Source of the DNA: Phoronis australis
Lineage: Eukaryota > Phoronida > Phoronidae
Direction of reading: 5' to 3'
DNA: 64,000 nt
Assembly: GCA_002633005.1 (NCBI GenBank)
Contig: NMRA01000610.1
Coordinates: 30,424 to 94,423 of the forward strand
This document shows, piece after piece, positions 38,801-49,822 of this stretch. Made by a program: the position numbers and the translations under genes. The stretch's first letter is position 1. Every line of letters starts with the position of its first letter. A model generated the notes under the pieces. That model had not been told where the DNA came from. It was given only the letters and a program-made list of their open reading frames with translations, and did not search any database.

Positions 38801-41800
38801 GTTACAGCGACATTTTGAATGGAAAAGAGTGTCACCCAGCCATTATGTATCTTGGTGACAACGATATAGACACGTCAAAGTTAACATCTCAACAGTGCCT
38901 TGAAGCCAAATGGATTATCAAAGCTTATCGTTTGAGATCTAAAAGGTATGTTGTACGTTTAAAACTACATGATTGTGCATAATATTGTTATGTCACATAT
39001 ACCATAAACATTGAATTTCTTATTGTGTTCGTTCATATTTTGGTGTGGTCGTTGATTGCCGTACAGTACAGAACTCTCATCCATGCTTTATTTTTTTCAT
39101 GAAGTGTGTTTAAAAGAATGACGCGAAATGGCATGGTACTGTAAATTAACATTTGGTCATCTTTGTCATCATCTTCATCATTGTCTCCATCATCACCATT
39201 GCCATCATCACTGTTGCCGTCATCACGGTCACCATCATCAACATAGCCGTCATCACAATTGCGGCATCACTGTTGCCGTCATCATCATGTCTTTCATCAT
39301 TGTCGCCCTCATCACCGTGGCCATCACCACCCCATGATTGCCATAATTACTGTCGCCGACATCACCATTGCCTAATCACCATTACCATCATCAACACCAT
39401 CACTTTCATCACTGTCGCCATCATCACTGCTTCCATTATCTTTATAAATCGTCAGCAAAATCACACCATGTTGACGGTCATTATGGAGATTTGTCGTTGC
39501 TTACTGAGACTTGATTCATTGTGCAGGTTATTGCAATCAGGTGCTACTATGTTACAACAAAGGATACTAGAAGGCAAACCTCATCACATAGCTTGGAATG
39601 AATGCGGTGTTGATCTCACAGTTGCTGCCAGGGTAACCTTTAGATTATTTCTTTCTAAGCTTTGATCTTTTAAGGTGCATTTTCAGAACACATTTTCATA
39701 ATTCGTGAAGTTTTTGGCCATTTTGATGGCCTAGCAACACTTAAGCTTGGCAAGAAATTTTTATTTAATCTTTCAATAAACCATCCATCAAGAGATGCTT
39801 GAACTGGAGTTTTCAGGCCATCCTGTGTCACCGCGAGCACTTGGAACATTGAACAATCACGGTATTACTAAGTGTTTGACCGTGTTGTTTTAATGACTGT
39901 TCTTTGACTTCTTGTGCTGACGTAACGTGTGCTAAATGCTTTGAAAGTGGGTCAGAAAAACCAAGCATCCATGTTACTTTTTAGTTCAGTGCATTGAAGA
40001 GTGATGTATGAATTAATTTGAATCCATGATTGTGTTCAAGGGAGGTTTAAACATAAAGAGAATGATTAATATTTAATCTGAAATTTTAAAATTATTTAAT
40101 TTATACTTGACAGGCGATTATGAAAGTTTCAAGGTTTTTGAAAGACAATTTTTGATGAAGTTTTTCCCTGAGGCAATGTCATTCAATAACTCTGTGATAG
40201 AATTGTTGAGAGATTTCGACGTAATCCCATTTTTCAAAAATTTTCCTCTAGCATTGTTCTAGCAAACACAAATACAAGAGATTGTATTTTCTTGATGAAG
40301 GAATGCAGAAATAAGATGCGATAAACTGCTTTCTGGACCTATTGCCAAGATTTTGACTAACAGCTGAACTGACCAATCTGAACCTTTGTGTGAGTTTCCA
40401 AGCCACCAAGACAAATAACACGTTGTCGAGGACTTCTCACAAGGGGGCAGAGCTTGCGATTGGTCAATTTAATCCTTGAAGTTCCTCTAATGTTGCTTGC
40501 ATGGATAATACCACACGGAAACAGTAATTAAGACTTACATAATATGCCTTTGCGATATACAGGAATTTGTAGTAGATGAAAGAAACAGACCATAAATGTT
40601 GAGTCAATCTTTTGCATTAAAAAACTCACTAAGGTTTTATCATACTTCTACCTTTTTCTGTAGGCACATGCTCACCTATCAGTGGTCCAGTCATTTGTCG
40701 AAGGCATTCAGACCATTAGTGACAGAGACATCAAGAGGGTCCTCTCTATGCTGTGCGATCTCTATATGTTTCATGGCATTGTACTCTACTCTGGTGAATT
40801 TCTCAAGGTAGCTATAGTCATCAATAGGATTTCATTAGCTATGATATGAGAGGGAGAGAGAGATGATGCGTTTTGCTTGCTAATATGCTCAACCATGTCA
40901 GAAGCCTTTCATAAATCTACAAGAGGCAGCATTTCTTACTACAGTAGGTGAATTTCTTAAGGTAACCTCAGTCATCTATAGCTTCCAATTACTAAATTAA
41001 ATGTAGTAAGAGTATTTATGGGCCCAAATTCTGGATCGTTTCACCACCCTGTAACTTTCTTTCAGACTGGTGCAGTTACTGCTGATCAACTAACGGCATT
41101 TGAAACGGAAGAAAAACGACTTCTTCCACTAATCAGGTTGGTACTGCAATCTCGATTTAGTTTTTAGCACCTTCCTAATTATAGATTACTTCGGATGAGC
41201 AGATGTGCCTGTGAAGAAAGTGGTTTTTGACATAAGAATATGTCCCATTGCGTGACATAAGAATATGTCCCATTACGTGACATAAGAATATGTCCCATTG
41301 CGTGACATAAGAATATGTCCCATTGCGTGACATAAGAATATGTCCCATTGCGTGACATAAGAATATGTCCCATTGCGTGACATAAGAATATGTCCCATTG
41401 CGTGACATAAGAATATGTCCCATTGCGTGACATAAGAATATGTCCCATTGTGGCTCTAAGGTTTTGTAGGACCTTACCGAAAGGTCTACATTTTTAACCA
41501 AATATCTACAGAACTATGGAGTTCAACTCAACTCAGTAAATGTATGTTTTCTGAAAGTAGATAGCCTGTATAATTTAATTTTTCACATTTTAATAATCTG
41601 TCATTAATTATGTGATCTGACCATGTCTTTGGTAAAATTCAGGAAAAAATGTATGGCAAAACAACGTTATCAATGACATCAAACTTTATTAGATATAAAA
41701 TTGTTGAAGGTTAGATCTAAAAAACACTGTCACAGTCTTCTAAAATATTTCATTTAATGCAACTTCAAAGTTTTTTCATGCAATCGCAAAATGCCTATTT

Positions 41801-43404
41801 TTGATGATAGCTTCTCAAGACATGTGAATTTGGAAAATTTTGAAAACAAACTGTATCTGCTCAGAGTTTTGGACAGCAGTATACAATGCATAGTGTCTAA
41901 AAGTTAGATATTATGAATCTGATCAGCCATTTCTGAGATACAATGTTACGAATTTCGACAAATTTGGACTTTTTTCTGAAGTCCTACATAACATGGATTT
42001 GTGGTGTTTTAAGCAATGCCCTAACATCATTATTCTGCTCTGGCATTCCACCTTTATGTAACCAGTCCTTAGAATTTTTCACAAGTGGTTGCCAATAAAT
42101 TTTTGTTCTTTTGTTGCCACAGCCACAAGTTATGTAAGTCCAGTAGTCGTGGTTTATGACTTATGCGTCCATTTTAACCTGGAGATGGGTTTTAGAATTT
42201 TTCACAGGTGATTGGCAATAATTTTTTTGTATTCTTTCATTACCACAGACCTGAAGCTGTCCGCCTTGTTGACTCGTTCGACTTCCATGACAAGACTCTT
42301 AGCTCTGCCATTGGCTCTTACGACGGTAATGCCTACCAGAACCTGTACGACACAACCAAGCAGAATCCTATGAATCAAACTGAGGTAACATTTCTATTGT
42401 AGTCATAAATGGACGATGAACTAAAACATTTACTGTATTGTGTTAGTCATATGTTTTACGTTACGGTACCGTGTTGCTCTCAAGTGCATCATTAGGTAAA
42501 AATTTTATTTTCACTTTTTGCATAGTAACAAAAACAATTATGACAGCAGCTGATTATTTTGCATCTTTTTTGTGAGTTGTAACTTTTATGTTAAAGTCCG
42601 GCTCAGCTGTAATAACGTCAGAAAAGCCAAAATGTATACTTCAAGACAAGTGTGTAATGAACTTAGCAGCACCGAATCATCACAAAATGAATTTAATTAT
42701 AAAAAAATAACTGCAGGTGGTCTGATACACGTTGTATCAGACGTGCGCAGGCCTCGCATGTGGGCCCATTGCACTGATCACCTGGAAATATTTTTATGCT
42801 TTATTAATATATTGTTAAAACCGAGCTAAGGAGCTAGAAACCTGGCTCAAGGGTTTAGCAGTGTGACCTGGTGGGACTTGAACCCACGACCTCGAGTAAA
42901 GAAAGCAGGCACGTATCAACCAGGCCACACTGCCAAAATTGTATTTTTTCAATATTCAACATTTAATGTTCACTGTATTGCCAAAACTGTTCACATTTAT
43001 TGTGTGATTGCTGATGACAGCTTTACTATGTACAGTTTTCAAATAATCAAAATTTATTGTTTGCTCTTGTTGAAAATGTTGATAAATAAATTGTTTTGCC
43101 ATATTGTATACTAATGTGAAGAAACTTTATTGTAATAAGAAAGTGCATTAAGAAGTATCTCAATACTTCGCATTGTAAAGAATCAACTACCAAAACATGA
43201 ACCAAAAGTTGTGATTTTTGAAAACGCATGAAGTTTAAACAGAATGAGTAGTCGTAACACTACCTTAGCAGGTTTTCAAAATAAAAGAATTAATTTCATC
43301 CATATGCTCGCTACTTTATTGACCTTGCTGTTCATTCTTATTTTCAGATCCACGAGTCCTACTACAAGTACCTCAAACCGTGGTTCCAAAAGGCACGGCT
43401 GTGA
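29814..43404 (+). CDS. ACOX1: Peroxisomal acyl-CoA oxidase (ACOX1-like), 15 coding exons, 669 aa
   Basis: FAD enzyme of the peroxisome that oxidises acyl-CoA to trans-2-enoyl-CoA and makes hydrogen peroxide, the first step of peroxisomal beta-oxidation. Coding exons: 29814-29973, 30469-30622, 31368-31522, 32420-32527, 34095-34214, 35115-35230, 36039-36208, 37108-37270, 37550-37740, 38787-38945, 39527-39632, 40664-40807, 41066-41136, 42249-42384, 43348-43404. They sum to 2010 nt in frame throughout. Landmarks: [14 protein letters not shown] (N-terminal ACOX domain), [11 protein letters not shown] (147-157), LETTAVYEP then TSMKWWPGN (middle domain), [25 protein letters not shown] (410-415) and VEGENT (433-438), which holds the family's catalytic Glu. 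The last residues are Ala-Arg-Leu, a type-1 peroxisomal signal. Exon 2 (residues 54-104) is more diverged from ACOX1 than the rest. Length fits the family (about 660). The 33.2-kb gap lies in intron 4 and costs no coding sequence. ACOX1 versus a sister paralogue is not settled. Confidence 0.94.
29996..30096. repeat. Hairpin element, copy 3
   Basis: Arms CGTGCCCACATTTTGAGAAAC and AAACTGGTTCTCAAAATGGG with GAGCACATTAATTATATCC at the outer right. One arm is mutated (AACAGAATG) and the loop is rearranged. It lies 25 bp after the donor of ACOX exon 1. Confidence 0.7.
30770..31195. repeat. Diverged CTAGTGG repeat in ACOX intron 2
   Basis: It begins GTGCCCTCTAGTGACATTTT and runs through ATTTTCATAAAATTTGGAA, ACGGTTTGCAGTG and GGGCGCATTTCAACGCT, matching 58.6-59.2 kb at lower similarity. 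No gene content. Confidence 0.65.
31973..32346. repeat. Inverted-repeat element in ACOX intron 3
   Basis: The left end reads TTGTGCGTGAATTTGGAATC then GTAAGCATGAACTTGGAATA. The right end read on the other strand gives TTTTGCGTGAACTTGGAAGC and later GTGAACTTGGAATTGAATA. GTGAA.TTGGAA is thus repeated in both arms of a 370-bp foldback. No target duplication was identified. Confidence 0.55.
32640..33239. repeat. Diverged CTAGTGG repeat in ACOX intron 4, cut by gap
   Basis: It contains CCTCTGTCAACCAAACCACT, CTAAGGATGATTATGAAAAT, TGGCTGTATCTCCTAAACCC and CTCTAGTGGCATTGG in the order seen at 62.6-63.2 kb. Its last 180 bp (33055-33239) recur at 33679-33855, ending at the SINE. Confidence 0.75.
33240..33383. 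other. Assembly gap (144 N)
   Basis: It lies between a SINE start and a truncated Harbinger MITE in ACOX intron 4. Both flanks are repeats, which explains the break. No coding phase is lost. Confidence 1.
33384..33678. mobile_element. Second Harbinger-like MITE, truncated by an assembly gap
   Basis: The reverse complement of 12626-12921: it shares the CCGACTTTTTCACTCCCTCC block, the TTTATGGCCCAATGAA block and the AGATTTTGCTGGAACAGCCC end. TAA follows the end (33679-33681), matching the TTA/TAA target preference. The other end is lost in the Ns at 33240-33383. It sits inside a copy of the CTAGTGG repeat, in ACOX intron 4. Confidence 0.7.
33841..33990 (+). mobile_element. tRNA-derived SINE, copy 1
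   Basis: The head carries a polymerase III A-box-like GGCTCAGTGGGATAGG and a B-box-like GGTTGGAGTCC about 40 bp later. The tail reads CCCTTGAGTCAGGT, TAGCTCCTTAGCGC and GTTTTAAC and ends A/T-rich. The same head-tail order occurs at 42793-42934 on the minus strand. The sequence before the gap at 33240 (GAGGCTCAGTG) is the start of another copy. Confidence 0.75.
39153..39440 (+). repeat. Imperfect CATCATCAC trinucleotide tract, ACOX intron 10
   Basis: Degenerate (CAT/CAC/GCC)n with GTTGCCGTCATCAC-type higher units. It ends about 90 bp before exon 11. The long plus-strand frame across it (39153-39665) is produced by the repeat running into real exon 11 and is not a separate gene. Confidence 0.85.
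41229..41450 (+). repeat. 25-bp minisatellite, nine near-identical copies, ACOX intron 13
   Basis: Nine tandem copies of GACATAAGAATATGTCCCATTGCGT with a single visible difference (A for G in copy 2) and a truncated last unit. Each unit contains the palindrome GACATAAGAATATGTC. The open minus-strand frames over it are an artefact of the repeat. Confidence 0.95.
42793..42934 (-). mobile_element. tRNA-derived SINE, copy 2
   Basis: Read on the minus strand: GGCAGTGTGGCCTGGTTGAT (A box region), then GTGGGTTCAAGTCCCACC (a near-perfect B box and T-arm), then CTTGAGCCAGGT, TAGCTCCTTAGCTC, GTTTTAAC and an A-rich end. Same family as 33841-33990 but with a better-preserved tRNA part. A functional tRNA gene is unlikely because no acceptor stem closes around it. 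It lies in ACOX intron 14. Confidence 0.75.
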
Positions 43405-43760
43405 ATATCAAGACATTCCAACGCAAATTTTGCACGTTTTGCATTTAGAGCTGGTTTGACATTTTCTGTACAGAAGTTGTATGCTGGAGGTCCTTATTGA
43501 AATAGCTTGGCAGCTGTCATATTTTGTTCATTATTCTACAGTAATTGGTCCAGGACTTTTTAAAATATATGCATACGGGTAAAATCTAGTTGCCAATTTT
43601 TGATAAAAAAATTGCCAAAAATGTCTTTTTTCACGTTTCAAGGATTTGAAATTCTTATAAATGCCCACAATTTTCAAAACTTTGTCAGGTGGTTACTATG
43701 GTACAGACCTTGAACATGAAAAAGCATTTAATTTGTGTCGCGTATTTTTATGGAAAAACA

Positions 43761-43766
43761 AATAAA
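43761..43766 (+). terminator. Candidate ACOX poly(A) signal
   Basis: AATAAA (overlapping AATAAAATAAAA) lies 357 nt after the TGA. A second AATAAA is at 45498-45503, so a longer 3' UTR cannot be excluded. The 3' UTR would end before the Tc1/mariner MITE at 43825 if the first signal is used. Confidence 0.45.
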
Positions 43767-43824
43767 ATAAAATGTCACGTGTCGGCCATTTTGTCGTGGA
43801 CTAAATCAGTGAGATTTTACTATA

Positions 43825-44086
43825 CAGTACAAGCCAAAAGTATTCTGACAAAATGACCCAGAATGCCCCGTCGTGACAGTTGAGCGAGAGCCTATTTCAT
43901 AGTCAGAGTAGACTTTCTTATGACAGAAAACGAAGAGGAATTATCAGGTGGCTAAGCCACTCTGTAATCAGAGTTTTCCTGCTGCAATAGTTATCATGAG
44001 TCATTTTTGTTTTTAATGGAATTTGGCATTATGATGAAAAGACGGTATTTTGTCTGATTACTTTCGTCTTGTACTGTACGTGATAT
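43825..44086. mobile_element. Tc1/mariner-type MITE
   Basis: 262 bp with about 30-bp inverted ends (CAGTACAAGCCAAAAGTATT on the left; the right end complements it with a few mismatches). TA is on both flanks (43823-43824, 44087-44088). CAGT ends with TA target sites are characteristic of Tc1/mariner. There is no transposase frame. Located just 3' of ACOX. Confidence 0.75.
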
Positions 44087-47000
44087 GCCAGTTGTAAGTC
44101 AAGGACTCGCTTCTACCTGGAATCGCAGCCAGAGGGGGTAGTAACAGAGAACTGTGTCAATGAATGGGGGACTTCCTACTCATCCATTACAGCTATACTA
44201 AAATGACCAAGCAGGAATTTGGACTCCCCCCTCTGGATTCATACCTTATGAGTATTGGAGCAGAGAGGTTAACTCACTGTTATATACTGTATACTTCTGG
44301 GTTAGCACTTAAAGTGACTGACTGAAAATCTCAAAAATGAGGAGTGGGGGGGTTAGCTGAGCATAGGCATTTGACAGTAATATTTTTTAAAAATTGATGC
44401 CTTGACTTGAACTGCCAATTTTGTGTTAAGGTTGTGTAGGTTCCAAAATTCGCCCAATGTTGTTGGCAACATTGTTTTCCTATGAGTGCATTTATTTACC
44501 TATTATTAGTTTGCTAAATTTTACTAAAAGACAAGTCATGGTCACGTGACCTGGTAAGTGACAGATTGGTGTAAAGTTGAAAGTCAAATTTAACACTTTC
44601 ATACATATTTTTACTGAGTTAAATAATCTGTAGTTTTGTAGAAATTTCGCTAATTGCGCAGAGGTGTCAATAAGGCCCCACATAACCTTGACCTTTAATG
44701 GAGGTGGATTGTGGTAAGCCACTTCAGTGCAATTAAGACTGAGTAGAATGAAAACTCACTGTTGGTATTAAAGCAAATTTGGGTGCTGATATTATCATTT
44801 GCAAAGGTTTGTTGTATTTTTAAAGCTTTGACTGATTAAGTTAAGCATGGGCGCATTGAAGACCATTAGCTTTTAAGAGCCAGGGAAAATTAGGGTGTTT
44901 AGGCAAGCCCAACATCGGTGTTGACCCAGCCCAGTGTGAGTAACCAGTTGTTGATTAATTTAATATAATCTTGTATTCTATTTGATGCAAATTGTTGCAA
45001 GTTAAAGTTGTGTTATTTGTGCATACTAATTTGTATTTTTATGAAAATTGTTTACTTTCATTACCAAGGATCAGTTTTTTAAGTAACTTTTTAATTATCA
45101 ATAATCGACTTGCAAAAGTCTTTCTTCTTGACAGCATAGTTCACAAGCTAACATACTTAAAAAAGAAAATCCAAGCAAAGTTTTATAGCTAATAGAGTAA
45201 AGAAACAGAATTTGCTGCTTTGTGGGAAGAAATTCATGTTTGTGTAAGTTTTGTTGATCTCTGTAAGAAATAGCTTTTTTAGAAAAAACGCAGTCATGGT
45301 TTTGCAAACATCTGGGAATTGCTTTTGTGCGCATATTACTAAGATTGTGTGATCAAGGATTTTGATGATGCATAGTTATGGGTTTGTTATTTATAATGAA
45401 AACGTTATTTAAGAAGTTCGATCCTTGTTATCTGGAGGGATTTTCTGAGGTTTTGCCTTAATACGCATTTGTAGTCTGAAGTGCAGAAAACCCTCCGAAT
45501 AAATATAATATCGTGAAAAGTGTAGTGGTTATTCATTATAACGCACTGTGCCGCCTACCTGTAGTACGCTAGACGAATATGGAGAAAACGAACCTTTGCA
45601 TGCAGTGCTGTAGTGGGGCGTAGGCGCAGCCAACCACCTTTTGGCATTTGATCGTAGCGTCTACGCACCGTAAGTTACGTTCAGTGCTCATTGTGATACG
45701 GTGGGCTTTGGGCGCCTACTTACCTCTAATTTTACCATTACAGCACTGTTTGCATGCTATCCACATATAGGCTGATGTATCAGCCTGATAATTTGCTGGC
45801 GGAAGTTTTACCCTGGTTAGATTTAATCACTTCGCAAAAGTCGAGTGGTCTGAACTTCAAATCTAGCCTATTATCAGTCACATGCACGCTGGGGAGTTTA
45901 TCAAGGATTAGGGATTTCGTTGCTCCCTTGTTAAATTAAATTGATTACAGCTGCTTTACTGGTAAGCAGAGTAGCAGCGACACAATTATAATTTCATGCT
46001 AAATTTGCGTTAGCCAAGGGATGTGGTCATGGGGTGTCTGAAAGACGGGTAAACTCTTTGAAAGGCGCAATGAATTCATTTCATGCAGCGGTGATAATTG
46101 AGCGTTGTTTTGTTTTTGTAAATCCTGAGCTGTCAGAAATTCATAGCACTTTCTTAACCCTGTTTGAAAATACTCGTCAAATGTGAAAGTGTCAAATTCC
46201 TCAAACAAGTCTATAGTTAAATATGCGGCTGTAACACAAGGTAAGAATGAATATATCTATTGTTTACATGTATATATAATTGTATGATTTGCTTATAGGG
46301 ATGTTTCCTCATTATTCATGTCCTAAACACACAAATTATAAACTGGTATCACATAAAATATTTCTCAACTCTTTCCTTACTCCATCGACACTTTCCAATC
46401 CTATACACCGTACCAATTTCATTGCGTCGATTTGACGACGCAAATACCTGAAAACGTGTCTTCCAGGTAAGTTACTCAAAAGCGGTACTTGTCAACCTGA
46501 CGGGAAGTCACTTTTACCTTCCAGTAAATGAACATTCTTCTGTACATTTTTGTTTTATTCATTGCATGTGAAAAATGTCATTTTTACTTTGAAAAAGAAT
46601 TCCTAAAAATTGTAGTACTTTTGATCGTGGTTGAACTTCATATTCGTGAACTCAGCACACGGGAATCCTAACTCGTACTTTTTGTCACAGCTAAGGATAT
46701 CGGCCAATTAAGACATGGTCGCAAGTTTCGCTTTTAACCACAGATAATTACATTAAATCGAAAGAGAATAACAAATCTGGAACACAGGTTGTTTGCTGAA
46801 TAAAAATTACAGAGAACTGAAAGTTAAATCAATGAAGACATTTCGATGAAATCATCTGCAAGACATGCAAAATTAACCAACGTTATTTTTCGGGTGTCCG
46901 AAATTGTCGGAGAAATGCCCTGGAGTATTTTCGGTGGCTAGCGGAATACAATACTTATTAGCAAAGTACATTTCTTTCTTCGATTATGTAAGGTGCACAC

Positions 47001-49177
47001 ATTTCGGGTTATTGATGAACAAAAACTAGCTGACAGTGAAACAACTGGGTTGTGTGGAACTGCTAGCAAATGATGGAGTTTTCAATTCAATACGATACAG
47101 GTACAACTGTCGCCGACAATGTCGTCTGCTCGTCAGTCCTTACTGACCTATTCTGGTGAACGTTTCGCCAAATCTACCCAGAAGGAACAACGCCATCGAC
47201 ACCGTTTTCAGGCTTGGCAGGACTATCTTGACTTCTTGTCGACATCGCAGATCCTCCCGTAGACTCGTGACAGGCTACGCAAGTTAATATTGACGCCAAA
47301 CTATTTGAGTTGCTTTGCATATTACTGAATTTAATCAGTCTTTTTCACTGCCATTTCACAAAAACGTCACGACTCGAAACAATGAAAAGAATTGTAGACT
47401 GTCAAAAATTGTTTACGGTCTGTGCTCATCTACTTCCTTACCTATAATATTATGTCGCATATGTACATGAGAAGGAGACGGTCATGGGTGATACGTCGTT
47501 ATTGTTCATCAGTACCAGATTATTTAGTTGTTTGTCACAGCATTTTGATTTCAATTGTCACGCGGCAGTACATATATAGTCGAGAGGCCAGGGGAAATCG
47601 GGCAAAGTCTTTGGTAACTAATTCCCTGTGTAGGGCCTTTTTGTAGTCTGTGCATTAAACAAAATATCTACACCAAGTGTAGAAAAGTCGTGTATAATTC
47701 CAGAAAGCAGAAAACCCGTGAAATTTGATTTTTGACCTCATATTTGCCGGTTTTGGCTCACGTGACCACGAGTTTTAATGAATTTAGCATAAGAAGGGTG
47801 ATGCGGCGAACAGAACAAATTAACATTATTTACGCTGATCGGAGAGTCTTAAGTCCAAGTTCGCATTTCATGACGCCTAGATTTGAGCCGGTACAGCTCG
47901 AATAACAACTTGAAATTTTGAGTACAAATTCGAACTTTGGAGCTCGGGGTAGAACTGAGTGATTCACGTAATCATGACGTGTACTCAAGTAGCGGTACTG
48001 TTGAGTTCGTCCAAAAGTAGAACCGAAAATGCCAAAACGAATTTGGAGTTCAGTTTTGAGTACAAGGTTAGAGCCCGGGCCCATATGCAGATGCCGACTA
48101 AATAACAAATCCGCTCGACGGAAGCGACCCGCAAGGTACATATAATAAACCCAACAACCTTTAATTTGCAGTGAATGGTCCCATCTGAGACATTCGCCGA
48201 ATGGCCGGGTGACACTTTAGTAAAACCAAAGCATTTTAGTACTTTCTAGTATTTATTGTCAGGCTTTAAAAGAGAGATCGTGTAGTCTCGGTAAATACTC
48301 AGCCCCTGCCTCTCCGGCTCTTCGCGGACCTTTTACTGAAAGAAATCACCGAGGACTAAAAAGAAATTGTAACGGGAATCGGTGGAGCGACCAGCACCGA
48401 TCTACCTAGTTTCTAAAATGTCGACTGTTCGTAGCCGATAAAAATATTTGCAGCGTTGTGTACTTTTTCACTCGTTCGAATCGCATACGAGAGAACCCTG
48501 GTGACAACTTATAAAGAGTGAAACAAGAGAGAAGTAGATAAATATACTGAATTTTATTATGCAATATATATGAAACACCAATCTACAAACTTACAACTCA
48601 TCGCTAACTTCCGTCGTCATCGTAGCTTTAACTTTTAGCCCAAAGAATTTATAAACAAGAAGAATTCGCTAAAAACGTCAAAGTCCAAATTTAAAAGGCC
48701 CAAACAGCCTGAGTTAGGTTGTTTGGTTGGGATTCCTTGCGGATAGAGTCCAGACCCGGCAAAATCCGAAGTTTTAGCGCGAGGGGCCCATTTTTATAGG
48801 CTTAGTATTCGCACCGCGAATGTTCCAAATTACGCTAAAATAGGGGTCTCAAGATAAATGTGAAAACCAATCAGAATAGAACTAAAAATTTCGTCATCGG
48901 AAGTTCCATATAAGGAATTGACCATCTTACACCCCTTTAAAATATAGTACTAACACACTCTAGCCTCTGAGACTAAACTGACGACTCATCCTTACTCACG
49001 GCTCCATCAATAGACGGTGCTCCCGTCACACTATCAACGAGGACTAAAACTTGAAAAAAACGGGAGGCCACTTGGTTCAGGCCCACGAATTTTGCACTGA
49101 TCCGCGCCGACTCCCCGTGTGACGTTTACTCGGACTTTTTGTTTCACTTTGCCAAATTGGGGGGCTCCCCCGACCCC

Positions 49178-49243
49178 NNNNNNNNNNNNNNNNNNNNNNN
49201 NNNNNNNNNNNNNNNNNNNNNNNNNNNNNNNNNNNNNNNNNNN
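49178..49243. other. Assembly gap (66 N)
   Basis: Upstream of IPPK exon 1, after a C/G homopolymer-rich stretch. Could hide part of a promoter. Confidence 1.
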
Positions 49244-49662
49244 CATTTTGAAAATTTGGCAGTATGTACAGGCGAGATGTTTACTACACTTTATGGTGGA
49301 GTAATTCAGACCACTTAATTGCGGGGTCCGATGGCATGAAGGCCGCGGCCGGGGCGAGGCCACTGAGGCCTGTCAGCGTTTCGAAGGGTTAGCTCAAGAC
49401 GTTACAGACATCATGCATTCCGCACTCCTTTTTTGTTTTCTTTGTTCGTGTAAATGGCGAATCCTAGCCCTCTAATATTGTCTTAAACTTGCCAGTGAGT
49501 CGGCACCAGCACATAGCAGACCTCTCGGCGGTTGAAACTAGATGTCTATCATTCGCTAGATGTCGCTACAGCGCCTGCAGAAGGTCAAGGCCTTAAAAAC
49601 ATATTCTGCAGATCAGTCAAAAGATTTTATAGTTACCTACTTTGGGATATAGTATCTTTGCC

Positions 49663-49800
49663 ACAGTTGCTCGAATTTCCGATGACTCATAACCATATAT
49701 GTATAACAAACATGTTTTCTTAGTAGTGAGTGGCGTCATTTGCGATCGAGGAACAGATAAACTCAAGTGCCTGCTGCCTGTGGCTGTGCAACAGACAATC
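49663..49800 (+). promoter_or_regulatory. IPPK 5' region related to the interior of the 12.6-kb Harbinger MITE
   Basis: Immediately upstream of IPPK exon 1, this stretch aligns by eye to 12921-13060. Shared blocks include CTCGAATTTC, AACCATATAT, ATGTTTTCTTAGTA and GAGGAACAGATAAACTCAAG, in the same order and near-equal spacing. It probably forms promoter or 5' UTR of IPPK. Whether the MITE picked up this sequence or the gene inherited it from a MITE cannot be told from two copies. Confidence 0.6.
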
Positions 49801-49822
49801 ATGTCCACGCACGGGCGAAAGC

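Larger units (their letters stand above)
43405..49822. other. Intergenic between ACOX and IPPK
   Basis: Holds the Tc1/mariner MITE (43825-44086), a dispersed repeat (44512-44720), a gap (49178-49243) and the IPPK upstream region. I find no supported exon. Three short frames without any recognised match are left uncalled: 45754-45939 (+), 45999-46208 (-) and 47119-47262 (+). Confidence 0.5.

Noticed and set aside
39153-39526. Ile/Val- and His-rich frames that look like a membrane protein
   Set aside because: Translation of an imperfect CAT/CAC tract; only the part from 39527 is a real ACOX exon.
41229-41450. CRISPR array
   Set aside because: The units are contiguous with no unique spacers, in an animal gene intron.
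41175-41501. Minus-strand repetitive protein of about 108 aa
   Set aside because: Frame lies over nine copies of a 25-bp repeat in an ACOX intron; all frames stay open because the unit lacks stops, not because it codes.
42855-42934. Functional tRNA gene on the minus strand
   Set aside because: Good B box but no matching acceptor stem or clear anticodon arm, and the same sequence with a SINE tail occurs at 33.8 kb.
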